A stretch of DNA of 47,828 nt, from positions 1 through 47,828 of the forward strand of contig JAAESJ010000615.1 of NCBI GenBank assembly GCA_024229495.1. Reading direction: 5' to 3'. A model generated the notes under the pieces. It saw only the letters and a list, made by a program, of their open reading frames with translations, had not been told where the DNA came from and did no database searches. The stretch is from Verrucomicrobiaceae bacterium (GTDB lineage Bacteria; Verrucomicrobiota; Verrucomicrobiia; Verrucomicrobiales; DEV007). Shown piece by piece: positions 18,347-25,883 of this stretch. The translations under genes were made by a program, and so were the position numbers. Position 1 is the stretch's first letter. Each line of letters begins with the position of its first letter.

Positions 18347-19735
18347 ATGTCATCCTCCGAGAAATACTTTGGCACTGATGGAGTCCGCGGCTGCGTTAAC
18401 ACCGGTGCCATTACTCCCGGAAAAGCACTCCTTCTTGGCCAGGTCATTGCAACCAAGTTAAGCACGCCAGCGGATCATAAACCGGCAAACCGTCCACACG
18501 CCGTTCTGGGTAAAGACTCCCGGCGCAGCGGGGACATGCTTGAAAGCGCCATCACCTCCGGGCTGCACTCCGTGGGCATGGATGTCATGCTGGCGGGTGT
18601 CGTTCCGACCCCGGCAATATCCATGCTGGTCAGGGAAACCGGCGCACATCTGGGAATCGTCATTTCCGCCTCCCATAACCCCCCGGAAGACAACGGCATA
18701 AAGTTCTTCGGGAAAGATGGATACAAGCTCTCTGATGAGCAGGAAATGGACATCGGATCATTTATGCTCTCAGGGGAAGAGTTCCCGGAAAGCAGCCTCG
18801 TCGGCAATTCCCAGGTAGGCCAGATCAAAGCCCTCACGGATTCCGCTCAACGCTACATATCAATGGCGGTATCCTCCCTTACCCGGGATGCCGGAGATTG
18901 CCCCCTTACCGGCCTGAAAATCAGCCTGGATACCGCAAACGGCGCATCCTCATTCACCAGCCCACAAATTCTTGAAAAGCTAGGCGCTGATATTGTCACG
19001 CACTTTGATGCCCCCAGCGGTGATAACATTAACGTCAATTGCGGGTGCACTCATCCCGGGGTCATTGCAGCAAAGGTCAAATCCGACGGATCAGATGTCG
19101 GCATCTCCCATGATGGCGATGCTGATCGCATCCTGATGTGCGATGAGAATGCTGAACCGGTTGATGGCGACGAGTTAATGGCACTTATCGGCTGTCATCT
19201 GCTGGAAAAAGGAAGAATGGCAGCTAATACCCTTGTTGCCACAAAAATGAGCAATCTCGGCCTGGATGAGTGTATCGCGGCATGTGGTGGAAAAACAGAG
19301 CGCACCGAGATCGGTGATCGCCATGTGGTTAACCGCATGCGCGAAATAGGGGCTAACTTCGGTGGCGAACAAAGCGGGCATATCATCTGCCGTGACCACA
19401 ACACCACCGGCGACGGCATCCTCGCTGCCCTGGCGGCACTGCAGGTCATGCAGGAAACCGGAAAACCGCTTTCAGAATTACGCAAGGTATTGCGCAAATT
19501 CCCAAGTAAACTTATCAACGTTCCCGTTGCGTCAAAACCGGACATATCAACCCTGAAAGCCGCGCAACTCATTGCCCAAACAGAAAAGGAACTTGGTGAA
19601 ACCGGCCGGGTGCTAATACGCTACTCTGGCACAGGACCTAAAATACGCATCCTCGTCGAAGGCAAGGATGAAGACCTCATAACGACCCAAGCAGAAAAAA
19701 TCGCTGAGGCAGTAATAGAACAGATTGGCCTGTAG
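18347..19735 (+). CDS. glmM: Phosphoglucosamine mutase
   Basis: GlmM interconverts glucosamine-6-phosphate and glucosamine-1-phosphate for UDP-GlcNAc, peptidoglycan and LPS synthesis. The 462 residues have the full set of alpha-phosphohexomutase motifs: GTDGVRG near the N-terminus, the phosphoserine loop ISASHNPPEDNG with the active Ser at 109, the metal-binding DGDADR at 256-261, a sugar-binding GGEQSGHII segment and the phosphate-binding RYSGTGPKIRILVEG at the C-terminus. It lies 65 bases after cdaA on the same strand. CdaA and GlmM physically interact in several Firmicutes, so the neighbourhood may be functional. Confidence 0.97.
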   Translation: MSSSEKYFGTDGVRGCVNTGAITPGKALLLGQVIATKLSTPADHKPANRPHAVLGKDSRRSGDMLESAITSGLHSVGMDVMLAGVVPTPAISMLVRETGAHLGIVISASHNPPEDNGIKFFGKDGYKLSDEQEMDIGSFMLSGEEFPESSLVGNSQVGQIKALTDSAQRYISMAVSSLTRDAGDCPLTGLKISLDTANGASSFTSPQILEKLGADIVTHFDAPSGDNINVNCGCTHPGVIAAKVKSDGSDVGISHDGDADRILMCDENAEPVDGDELMALIGCHLLEKGRMAANTLVATKMSNLGLDECIAACGGKTERTEIGDRHVVNRMREIGANFGGEQSGHIICRDHNTTGDGILAALAALQVMQETGKPLSELRKVLRKFPSKLINVPVASKPDISTLKAAQLIAQTEKELGETGRVLIRYSGTGPKIRILVEGKDEDLITTQAEKIAEAVIEQIGL

Positions 19736-19779
19736 CCGCTGTTTATTCCGCCAATAAAATTGACACCTCCCCCCTCAAG

Positions 19780-20505
19780 GTGAACCTGAAGGAAAGCGGA
19801 CTTTATCCTGAATTACCCTCTATCCATCAGGCCTTGAAACTCTTTATCACCGGCACCAGCACAGAAGTTGGTAAAACCTACGTCACCAGGCTCCTGCTTG
19901 GCTCCCTAGAAAGGCTCGGGTGTAAGGCAGTGGGGTTCAAGCCAATAGCTTGTGGGGAACGCACGGATGCTGAGGAGCTTGCTGCATGCAGTTATCCCGT
20001 CCCTCCATCAATAGATCACGTGAACCCGGTATTCTTCAAGAATCCGGCTGCCCCGATGGCGGCCTCTATGATTGAGGCAACAAAGGTCGATATCCCTGCA
20101 ATCAAGAGTGCCTACCACGCCCTTTCCAAGCAGTACGAACATGTCCTGGTGGAGGGAATCGGAGGCTGGGCCGTGCCTATAAGCGCGGAATACTCGATGG
20201 CCAACCTGGCTGCGGAGTTGGATTTGCCGGTATTGGTGGTTGTCGACAACCGATTGGGCGCAATCAATCATACAGTCTTAACGGTCAATGCCATTAAGGC
20301 CATGGGGCTGAAGGTGGCCGGCATTGTCTTAAACCACGTTACCGACGAAAGGGATGCCGCAAGCATCTCCAATAGAACCATCCTTGATGAACTGCTCAGT
20401 CCTCCCTTGATGCTGGATATCCTTCATGGCACTACCGAGATTCAATGGCCTTTCCCTGCCGGGCAAGAAAATCAACTACAACACGGCGATAAGGGGAAGG
20501 CATAG
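19780..20505 (+). CDS. bioD: Dethiobiotin synthetase
   Basis: BioD closes the ureido ring of dethiobiotin using ATP and CO2. The P-loop GTSTEVGKTYV sits at 25-35, the substrate-binding region reads FKPIACGERTDAE, and VEGIGGWAVPI matches the family VEGAGG motif. The C-terminal NAIKAMGLKVAGIVLNH block is also typical. The start is a GTG at 19780; no in-frame ATG lies nearby, so this is the best choice but not certain. The gene stands alone without other bio genes in the window. Its last 74 bases overlap the 3' end of convergent mutY. Confidence 0.93.
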   Translation: MNLKESGLYPELPSIHQALKLFITGTSTEVGKTYVTRLLLGSLERLGCKAVGFKPIACGERTDAEELAACSYPVPPSIDHVNPVFFKNPAAPMAASMIEATKVDIPAIKSAYHALSKQYEHVLVEGIGGWAVPISAEYSMANLAAELDLPVLVVVDNRLGAINHTVLTVNAIKAMGLKVAGIVLNHVTDERDAASISNRTILDELLSPPLMLDILHGTTEIQWPFPAGQENQLQHGDKGKA

Positions 20506-21487
20506 GAAGGTCAGCAATCTCCTCAAGCCGGAACCACCGCTCGTTTTCCTGTGCTATGACATCCTGTAATTCATGGATGAACATCGTGACACGATAGCGC
20601 GTGATAGAGTATTGTTCCTTGTATGCCGGAGAAACATCCGGAATCTCCTCAATAGCGCGTGCTGGCAGCTTCCAAAGTCCCCGCCGCCGCCGCCCAACCT
20701 CCTGCTCCAGCAGGAGCTTGTTACGCCGAAAAGCCAGCAAGACATGCTCATCGACTGCAACCTGAGCCTTGCGTTTTTTCTTTGCCGGCAAGAGGAGCGG
20801 ATCTGTTGCCCGGCACCACGAAACCGCCGGGCACTGGTGACAGGCAACGGACCCGGATTTGCAAACATGCTGCCCGAGTTCCATCAATGCCGAGTTCCAG
20901 ATCCTGCCACCCGAATCAGGAACCAGTGAGCACGCCCATGCCAGTAGCTGCTTCCGGGCGTGTGTTGTATCAACGCGTTCACGAAAATCAAACAGCCTCG
21001 CCAATACACGCGCAATATTGGCATCAACGGCGGCCACAGGAGCGTCAAAGGCAAAGCTCGCAACCGCTCCGGCCGTATAGCGGCCAACGCCGGGCAAAGC
21101 CTCGATCTGTGACAAAGAGCGAGGGAAAACTCCTCCATGCTCCTCGACAATCAACCTTGCCGCCTTCTGTAGATTGCGTGCACGTGAATAATACCCAAGA
21201 CCCTCCCAGGCCCGTAGAACTGACTCCTCATCCGCTTCTGCCAAGGTATGAATATCCGGGAATTGCTCCAGCCACCTGTGATAGTATCCACGCCCTATCA
21301 CCGTTGCCACCTGCGTTTGCTGTAGCATCATCTCGGAAACCAGGATCTCATACCCATCTTCCGTCATCCGCCAGGGATACTCCTTTCCCACTCGGGAGAA
21401 CCACGAGATCATTGCGCTCCGCAACCCTTCCACATCCTTGATTGGAGAGTTTTCCTTAACTTTCTGCTCCTTCGCCTGTTGTGCCAT
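20432..21487 (-). CDS. mutY: Adenine DNA glycosylase MutY
   Basis: MutY removes adenine mispaired with 8-oxoguanine. The 351-residue protein has the HhH-GPD fold with SEMMLQQTQV (catalytic Glu), ALPGVGRYTAGAVASFAF (helix-hairpin-helix) and VDANIARVL (catalytic Asp). A four-cysteine iron-sulfur motif with exact spacing C209-x6-C216-x2-C219-x5-C225 follows. The C-terminal NUDIX-like domain, for 8-oxoguanine recognition, is present. The gene is head to head with rnhC and converges on bioD with a 74-base coding overlap; both reading frames look intact through the overlap. Confidence 0.96.
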   Translation of the reverse strand: MAQQAKEQKVKENSPIKDVEGLRSAMISWFSRVGKEYPWRMTEDGYEILVSEMMLQQTQVATVIGRGYYHRWLEQFPDIHTLAEADEESVLRAWEGLGYYSRARNLQKAARLIVEEHGGVFPRSLSQIEALPGVGRYTAGAVASFAFDAPVAAVDANIARVLARLFDFRERVDTTHARKQLLAWACSLVPDSGGRIWNSALMELGQHVCKSGSVACHQCPAVSWCRATDPLLLPAKKKRKAQVAVDEHVLLAFRRNKLLLEQEVGRRRRGLWKLPARAIEEIPDVSPAYKEQYSITRYRVTMFIHELQDVIAQENERWFRLEEIADLPMPSPYRRVVVDFLARQGKAIESR

Positions 21488-21513
21488 GGTGGGCTTGCTG
21501 TTTAATTCACGGG

Positions 21514-22425
21514 GTGGCCCGAACGATTACCTCATATACTCATTCACTCAACAATGCTCAGGTTGATAACCTGCGCATGATTCTGGAACAATCCGGTTTT
21601 ATTTTCAAAAAGAAAGATCATGCCTTGTTCGCGGCAACCGGAACAAACCTCCATGTTACCGTCTATGAAAAAGGACCCAAGGTATTGATACAGGGAAAGA
21701 ATACCGAGGAGTTCGTGCGCTTCACCCTTGAACCTGAAGTTCTCGGGACAGCTGAACTGGGCTATGAAGAGGAAAGAAACCCGGAAATGTTCGAGCCTCA
21801 TTTCGGAATTGATGAAAGTGGTAAGGGTGATTTTTTCGGGCCATTGGTTGTTGCCGGTGCATATACCGACCGGGACTCTGCCCGCACACTACTTGACGCG
21901 GGAGTGATGGATTCCAAAAAAATCGCGGACCCGAAAATCAAGAAGCTCGCCAGCTTAATACGCAAAACCCCGGGACTCGACCACGAGGTCATTATGATCG
22001 GACCGGAAAAATACAACGAACTCTACAAGAAGATCGGAAACCTTAACAAGCTGCTCGCATGGGGGCATGCAGCGGTGATCGAAAAATTATGTGCCAAGCG
22101 GCCGGACTGCCAGCGGGCACTAAGTGACCAGTTTGCCAATCCTTCACGCCTTCGATCTGCCTTGGGTAAAAACGGACGGGAAATCCAGCTGCAACAGCGT
22201 ACCAAAGCGGAATCGGATATCACCGTAGCGGCAGCTTCCATCTTAGCTCGGGATAAATTCGTCTGGTGGATTGAGCAGGCATCAGTGAAATACGGGCTGA
22301 CAGTCCCCAAAGGAGCCTCAAGCACAGTGAGGGAAACTGCCGGGAAATTGGTGGAAAAACACGGAAAAGACATCCTTTTTGATATCGCAAAAACGCATTT
22401 CCGGACTGCCTCGGAATGGTTGTAA
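21514..22425 (+). CDS. rnhC: Ribonuclease HIII
   Basis: RNase HIII cleaves the RNA strand of RNA-DNA hybrids. It is identified by an N-terminal TBP-like substrate-binding domain (about residues 10-80) and the catalytic DESGKGDFFGP motif near residue 100, which differs from the RNase HII motif. SDQFANPSRL and an AAASILARDKFVWW block follow as expected. The start is uncertain. GTG at 21514 is chosen because the GTG at 21481 would overlap the divergent mutY start. An ATG at 21577 would remove part of the N-terminal domain. With 21514 the protein has 303 residues, close to family length. Confidence 0.92.
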   Translation: MARTITSYTHSLNNAQVDNLRMILEQSGFIFKKKDHALFAATGTNLHVTVYEKGPKVLIQGKNTEEFVRFTLEPEVLGTAELGYEEERNPEMFEPHFGIDESGKGDFFGPLVVAGAYTDRDSARTLLDAGVMDSKKIADPKIKKLASLIRKTPGLDHEVIMIGPEKYNELYKKIGNLNKLLAWGHAAVIEKLCAKRPDCQRALSDQFANPSRLRSALGKNGREIQLQQRTKAESDITVAAASILARDKFVWWIEQASVKYGLTVPKGASSTVRETAGKLVEKHGKDILFDIAKTHFRTASEWL

Positions 22426-22606
22426 GTTGTTTATCGAAAACAATTACACAGAAGGGTAAAATTTCTTTTGCCAAACCCCTTGAGATCGCTATGTGTTTGA
22501 GCCCCCACGATCATTTGAGGTTCCCGAAGAAGCTTTAGTTAACAGATACATTAAACTTCTCCAATAACCGCATATAGACCCACCAATATTATCCTTTTAT
22601 CAATTA

Positions 22607-22963
22607 ATGAAGACTGTCACAAAACGCGACCTAGTTGTGCAAATAAGCAACGAAACAGGAATGACTCAGCAGCAGGTCTTCGATGTCATCCAAAAAACCC
22701 TTGATACCGTTACTACGACACTTGCCGGTGGTGATGAGGTTGTTCTTCGGAATTTCGGGTCTTTTCAGGTTCGTGAAACAAAACAGAAAATCGGACGCAA
22801 TCCCAATAAGCCGGACACCGATGTGATCATACCGCCTCGTGCGATCGTGAAGTTCAAGCCGGGCAAGGAAATGAAGGAACGAGTAGCCAACGTCCTGCCG
22901 CACATCCAGAACACCGGGACTCAAGAAGCCCCTGCCGCAACCCCTGAAACCGGCTCTCTGTAA
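22607..22963 (+). CDS. HU/IHF family DNA-binding protein
   Basis: This 118-residue nucleoid-associated protein bends DNA as a dimer. The N-terminal helices (TKRDLVVQISNETGMTQQQV) and the beta-arm segment with LRNFGSFQVRETKQKIGRNPNKPD are diagnostic; the arm tip RNPNKPD carries the intercalating proline. After FKPGKEMKERV, a tail of about 25 Thr/Pro/Ala-rich residues extends past the usual 90-95-residue core. The 181 bases upstream are AT-rich but no clear sigma-70 promoter with correct spacing was found. Its stop codon lies in the loop of a downstream hairpin. Confidence 0.95.
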   Translation: MKTVTKRDLVVQISNETGMTQQQVFDVIQKTLDTVTTTLAGGDEVVLRNFGSFQVRETKQKIGRNPNKPDTDVIIPPRAIVKFKPGKEMKERVANVLPHIQNTGTQEAPAATPETGSL

Positions 22964-22972
22964 AAAGAGCCG
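22951..22972 (+). terminator. Hairpin across the stop codon of the HU-type gene
   Basis: CGGCTCT at 22951-22957 pairs with AGAGCCG at 22966-22972, giving a perfect seven-base stem. The eight-base loop contains the TAA stop of the HU-like gene. Only a short T-rich tail (CCTTT) follows, so it is a weak intrinsic terminator or an mRNA-end stabiliser. Read the other way it does not sit at a gene end. Confidence 0.4.
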
Positions 22973-23152
22973 CTGCCTTTAGGAGGCGCAGGGAAAAGCA
23001 TTGGTGTCTGCCAATAGCTTTGTCAGGCAGCCTGCATGGAGTTGACATACTCCACGTCGCAGTTTGACTGCATCAGTATCATGCTGAGCAGGCGACAACC
23101 AAGATCATCACCTCCCATGCCGCATCGGAAATCCTTTTGGCAAAACCGCCAA

Positions 23153-23935
23153 TTACAGACTCAATTTGAGCCCGTCATGAGCGATGTTCACCCCGGCTGG
23201 GAGAGTCTCCTGTTCGCGGGCATGCAGAACATCATGGGAAAGATGAGTTAACCAGGTCTCCCCCGGAGAAAGCTCAGCGGAAATAGCAACCGCTTCATCA
23301 ATGCTCATATGCGTAGGGTGAGGTCGTTGACGCAATGCATCAATCACTAGGCAATCGACCCCGCGAAGCGCCTCCATTGCAGCCTGAGGGATGTGCTTAC
23401 AATCAGGCAAGTAAGCTAAAACAGAACTCCCGGCATAGCGGAAAAGAAACCCCACGCATTCAACATTGCCGTGCTCAACCCCAATTGGAACCACCTCTAA
23501 ATCGCCAATGTTGAGTTGCTTCTCCAAGACGCATGGATCGGGTTTAAAATAGCCAGGGTAGCGATTTTGCCCGTTAAATACATAGAAAAACATCTTTTCC
23601 AGGGCACTCAGGCATGATGCTCTGGCAAAAACCCGCAGGGTATCATCCCTCCCGGCAGTAAAACGCCGTAAATCATCCAGACCCATGACATGATCGGCAT
23701 GGGGGTGGGTAATCAACACACCATCCAGCCTGGAGATTCCTTCTCGCAGACATTGCTGCCGCAAATCAGGACCTGCATCCACCAACAGGCATAATTCCGG
23801 TGTCTCGACAAGGATCGAGCAGCGCAACCGCTGATCACGGGGATCCTCAGACGAGCAGGTTTCACAAGCACAGCCGATCATTGGAACCCCTACCGAGGTC
23901 CCAGTACCAAGAAAAGTGAATCGGAAGCCTGACAT
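23153..23935 (-). CDS. MBL-fold metallohydrolase (PhnP/RNase Z-like)
   Basis: This 260-residue beta-lactamase-fold hydrolase has the metal-binding motif HPHADH at 77-82. Further ligands are expected in the VEHGN, LPDCKH and LTHLSHD segments. The N-terminus FTFLGTGTSVGVPMIGCACETC and the body resemble the PhnP / 5-phosphoribosyl cyclic phosphodiesterase group, often annotated as a phosphodiesterase. No phosphonate genes are nearby, so the substrate is left open. The two Cys in the CACETC segment may form a structural metal site as in PhnP. It is divergent from recN across 235 bases; 189 bases separate its end from the HU gene. Confidence 0.88.
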   Translation of the reverse strand: MSGFRFTFLGTGTSVGVPMIGCACETCSSEDPRDQRLRCSILVETPELCLLVDAGPDLRQQCLREGISRLDGVLITHPHADHVMGLDDLRRFTAGRDDTLRVFARASCLSALEKMFFYVFNGQNRYPGYFKPDPCVLEKQLNIGDLEVVPIGVEHGNVECVGFLFRYAGSSVLAYLPDCKHIPQAAMEALRGVDCLVIDALRQRPHPTHMSIDEAVAISAELSPGETWLTHLSHDVLHAREQETLPAGVNIAHDGLKLSL

Positions 23936-24097
23936 TGCAAGGTAGCCGGAAGAGTTGCCAACCGCTCATTAGGCAACAAAGCCTTCCCATCAAGGACGAA
24001 CTTCATCAGCCACTGAAGTAATGGCATAAAATGGCAATAAATACGCCTCTTTTCCCTTAAGAGGGAACTCGAAACGATAAATTTCCACAAATGGAAT

Positions 24098-24111
24098 TGT
24101 TCATTTGAACT
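24098..24111 (+). promoter_or_regulatory. Distal LexA-type box upstream of recN
   Basis: The sequence TGTTC-ATTT-GAACT matches the verrucomicrobial LexA consensus TGTTC-N4-GAACA at nine of ten fixed positions. It overlaps the -35 element of the recN promoter. A second box lies two bases downstream, so the two dyad centres are 16 bases apart. Confidence 0.65.
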
Positions 24112-24133
24112 GCTGTTCAAAGGAACGTATATT
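24105..24133 (+). promoter_or_regulatory. recN: Sigma-70-type promoter of recN
   Basis: TTGAAC at 24105-24110 and TATATT at 24128-24133 are separated by exactly 17 bases, a good sigma-70 match (four and five of six positions). The -10 ends 37 bases before the recN ATG. Both LexA-type boxes overlap this promoter, which fits repression by steric exclusion. Confidence 0.65.
24114..24127 (+). promoter_or_regulatory. Proximal LexA-type box in recN promoter spacer
   Basis: TGTTC-AAAG-GAACG matches TGTTC-N4-GAACA at nine of ten fixed positions and fills the promoter spacer between -35 and -10. Together with the distal box it forms a tandem operator. The same stretch also contains GAAC-N4-GTTC (24107-24118) formed by the inner half-sites, which resembles the Gram-positive type; the verrucomicrobial reading explains more bases. 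Confidence 0.7.
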
Positions 24134-24170
24134 CACGGGAAGAGAAAAGTAAACCCTTCTGTATAGGCTC

Positions 24171-25835
24171 ATGCTAAGACTACTGAAAATAAACAATCTC
24201 GCGCTCGTTGAGGATCTCGCGTGGGAAACAGGCGCCGGTCTTATCGGCATTACCGGCGAAACTGGTGCCGGCAAGTCAGTCATTGTCGGTGCCCTCAAGC
24301 TAATTGTCGGTGAACGCGCCAACCAAAGCCTGGTGAGAACCGGTTGTGATTCGTGTTCTATCGAGGCGGTCTTTGACCTTGAGAAATCAGAAGCCGTAAA
24401 TTCTGTTCTCGAGGCTGCTGGACTTTCCTCATGTGAAAACAATCAACTGGTCATCAGAAGGGTAATTGACACATCCTCCGGCAATAAACAATTCGTTAAC
24501 TGCTCCCCTGTAACACTCTCCGTGCTAAAAAAGCTTGGAGAGCTTCTCGTCGATCTGCACGGACCCCACGACCACCAGTCACTTCTTTCTCGTGAACGTC
24601 AACTTGCACTACTCGATGCCTACACACACGCCACTCGGGAAGCTTCCTGCTGCGCTGAGGCATGCCGCCAATTAAACAGCCTTCAAACCCAATACGATGA
24701 GTTGGTCAATTCCGAACGGGCGAACGAGCAGGAAATCGATCTCCTAAAACACCAGATTGCAGAAATTGAAGATGCAGACCTGAAACCCGAAGAAGAACAG
24801 GAACTCGAACACGGCTACAAGGTGGCGGCTAACAGCAGTCACCTTGTGGAAACCGCCGGTCACATCACGCTGGCACTGAGTGGCAGTGAAAATGCAGCGA
24901 TACCAGGCCTCTCTGCAATCGCACGCATGATAAGAGACCTTGAAAAAAATGACTCCTCAACGACCCAGTTTACCAGTGGCTTTGATGTCGCCCTGATCGA
25001 GCTTGAGGAATTGGAAAGTAACATCCGCAATTATGTGGAGGACCTGGAAGTCGATGCGACCGGAATAGAGGCTCTCAGGAATCGCGTCAATCTCGTTGAA
25101 ACACTGAAACGCAAATACGGCAACAATATTTCGGAGGTTCTTGAATTCAAGAATCGTGCCGCGAACAAACTAAAGCGGATCGAAAGCCGGGGAGAAGAAC
25201 TGGATGAACTTTCCATGCAAATTGCCACGGCAAAGCACAACCTGCAGTTAGCGGCGAGAAAATTATCCACGAAGAGAAAACGTGGAGCCCCGAGACTAGC
25301 AAAGAAAATCAGCAGTCATCTGGAAGAACTTGGTTTCAAGCGGGCGCATTTCGAACTATCCCTCGAGACGCTCGATAAGCCTGCTCATACCGGAAATGAA
25401 AATATCGAATTCATGTTCTCCCCGAACCCGGGTGAGCCGGCCAAGCCACTGCGGATGATCGCATCCAGCGGTGAAATGTCGCGTATCATGCTTGCGATAA
25501 AAAGCACCCTCGCCAATGAGGATGCCGTACCTATCTTGGTATTCGACGAAATTGACGCCAATGTTGGTGGCGAAATCGCTCAGGCTGTCGGGGCAAAAAT
25601 GGCATGCCTGGGTAGTCATCACCAGGTCATAGCCATAACGCACCTGCCCCAAGTCGCCTCACTCGCTAACTGCCACTACGCTGTAAGCAAGGAATTTAGC
25701 AGTGATGGCAGAACAAGATCGCGCCTTTGCAAAATCGAAGACGACGAGCGAATTGGCGAAATTGCGCGCATGCTCGGAGGAAGCACAACCTCAGCGCGCA
25801 AACATGCCGAGAACCTCCTGACAATTGCCGCCTGA
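24171..25835 (+). CDS. recN: DNA repair protein RecN
   Basis: RecN is an SMC-like ATPase in double-strand-break repair. The 554 residues match the family. The N-terminal ATPase half has Walker A GETGAGKS at 29-36 and a conserved LHGPHDHQSLLS segment. A long coiled-coil middle (about 150-370) follows. The C-terminal half has the ABC signature region SGEMSRIMLA, Walker B LVFDEIDANVGG and a terminal ITHLPQVASLA block. recN is a core SOS gene in many bacteria, and the two LexA-type boxes on its promoter support this here. It converges on the sulfatase gene 48 bases downstream. Confidence 0.97.
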   Translation: MLRLLKINNLALVEDLAWETGAGLIGITGETGAGKSVIVGALKLIVGERANQSLVRTGCDSCSIEAVFDLEKSEAVNSVLEAAGLSSCENNQLVIRRVIDTSSGNKQFVNCSPVTLSVLKKLGELLVDLHGPHDHQSLLSRERQLALLDAYTHATREASCCAEACRQLNSLQTQYDELVNSERANEQEIDLLKHQIAEIEDADLKPEEEQELEHGYKVAANSSHLVETAGHITLALSGSENAAIPGLSAIARMIRDLEKNDSSTTQFTSGFDVALIELEELESNIRNYVEDLEVDATGIEALRNRVNLVETLKRKYGNNISEVLEFKNRAANKLKRIESRGEELDELSMQIATAKHNLQLAARKLSTKRKRGAPRLAKKISSHLEELGFKRAHFELSLETLDKPAHTGNENIEFMFSPNPGEPAKPLRMIASSGEMSRIMLAIKSTLANEDAVPILVFDEIDANVGGEIAQAVGAKMACLGSHHQVIAITHLPQVASLANCHYAVSKEFSSDGRTRSRLCKIEDDERIGEIARMLGGSTTSARKHAENLLTIAA

Positions 25836-25883
25836 TTCTCCGTGAGGCCATCAGAGAACAAGCCTAACGCACCCCCCCGAAAC

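Noticed and set aside
20659-21441. Long open frame (260 codons) on the plus strand opposite mutY
   Set aside because: The composition is that of an antisense shadow of a clearly identified gene, with no domain or motif.
22427-22446. TTGTTT-AAACAA inverted repeat after rnhC
   Set aside because: The stem has almost no GC pairs and no T-run follows, so it is unlikely to terminate transcription.
23023-23118. Possible 31-codon Cys-containing ORF on the minus strand downstream of the MBL gene
   Set aside because: It has no convincing ribosome-binding site, no recognisable motif and a length expected by chance.
24046-24067. Inverted repeats CCTCTT/AAGAGG and TTCCC/GGGAA between the MBL gene and recN
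   Set aside because: The two pairings are mutually exclusive, short and not followed by a T-run; they are not near a gene end, so no role is supported.
23890-24120. 76-codon minus-strand frame between the MBL gene and recN
   Set aside because: It overlaps the MBL start in another frame and runs through the recN promoter; no motif or ribosome-binding site supports it.
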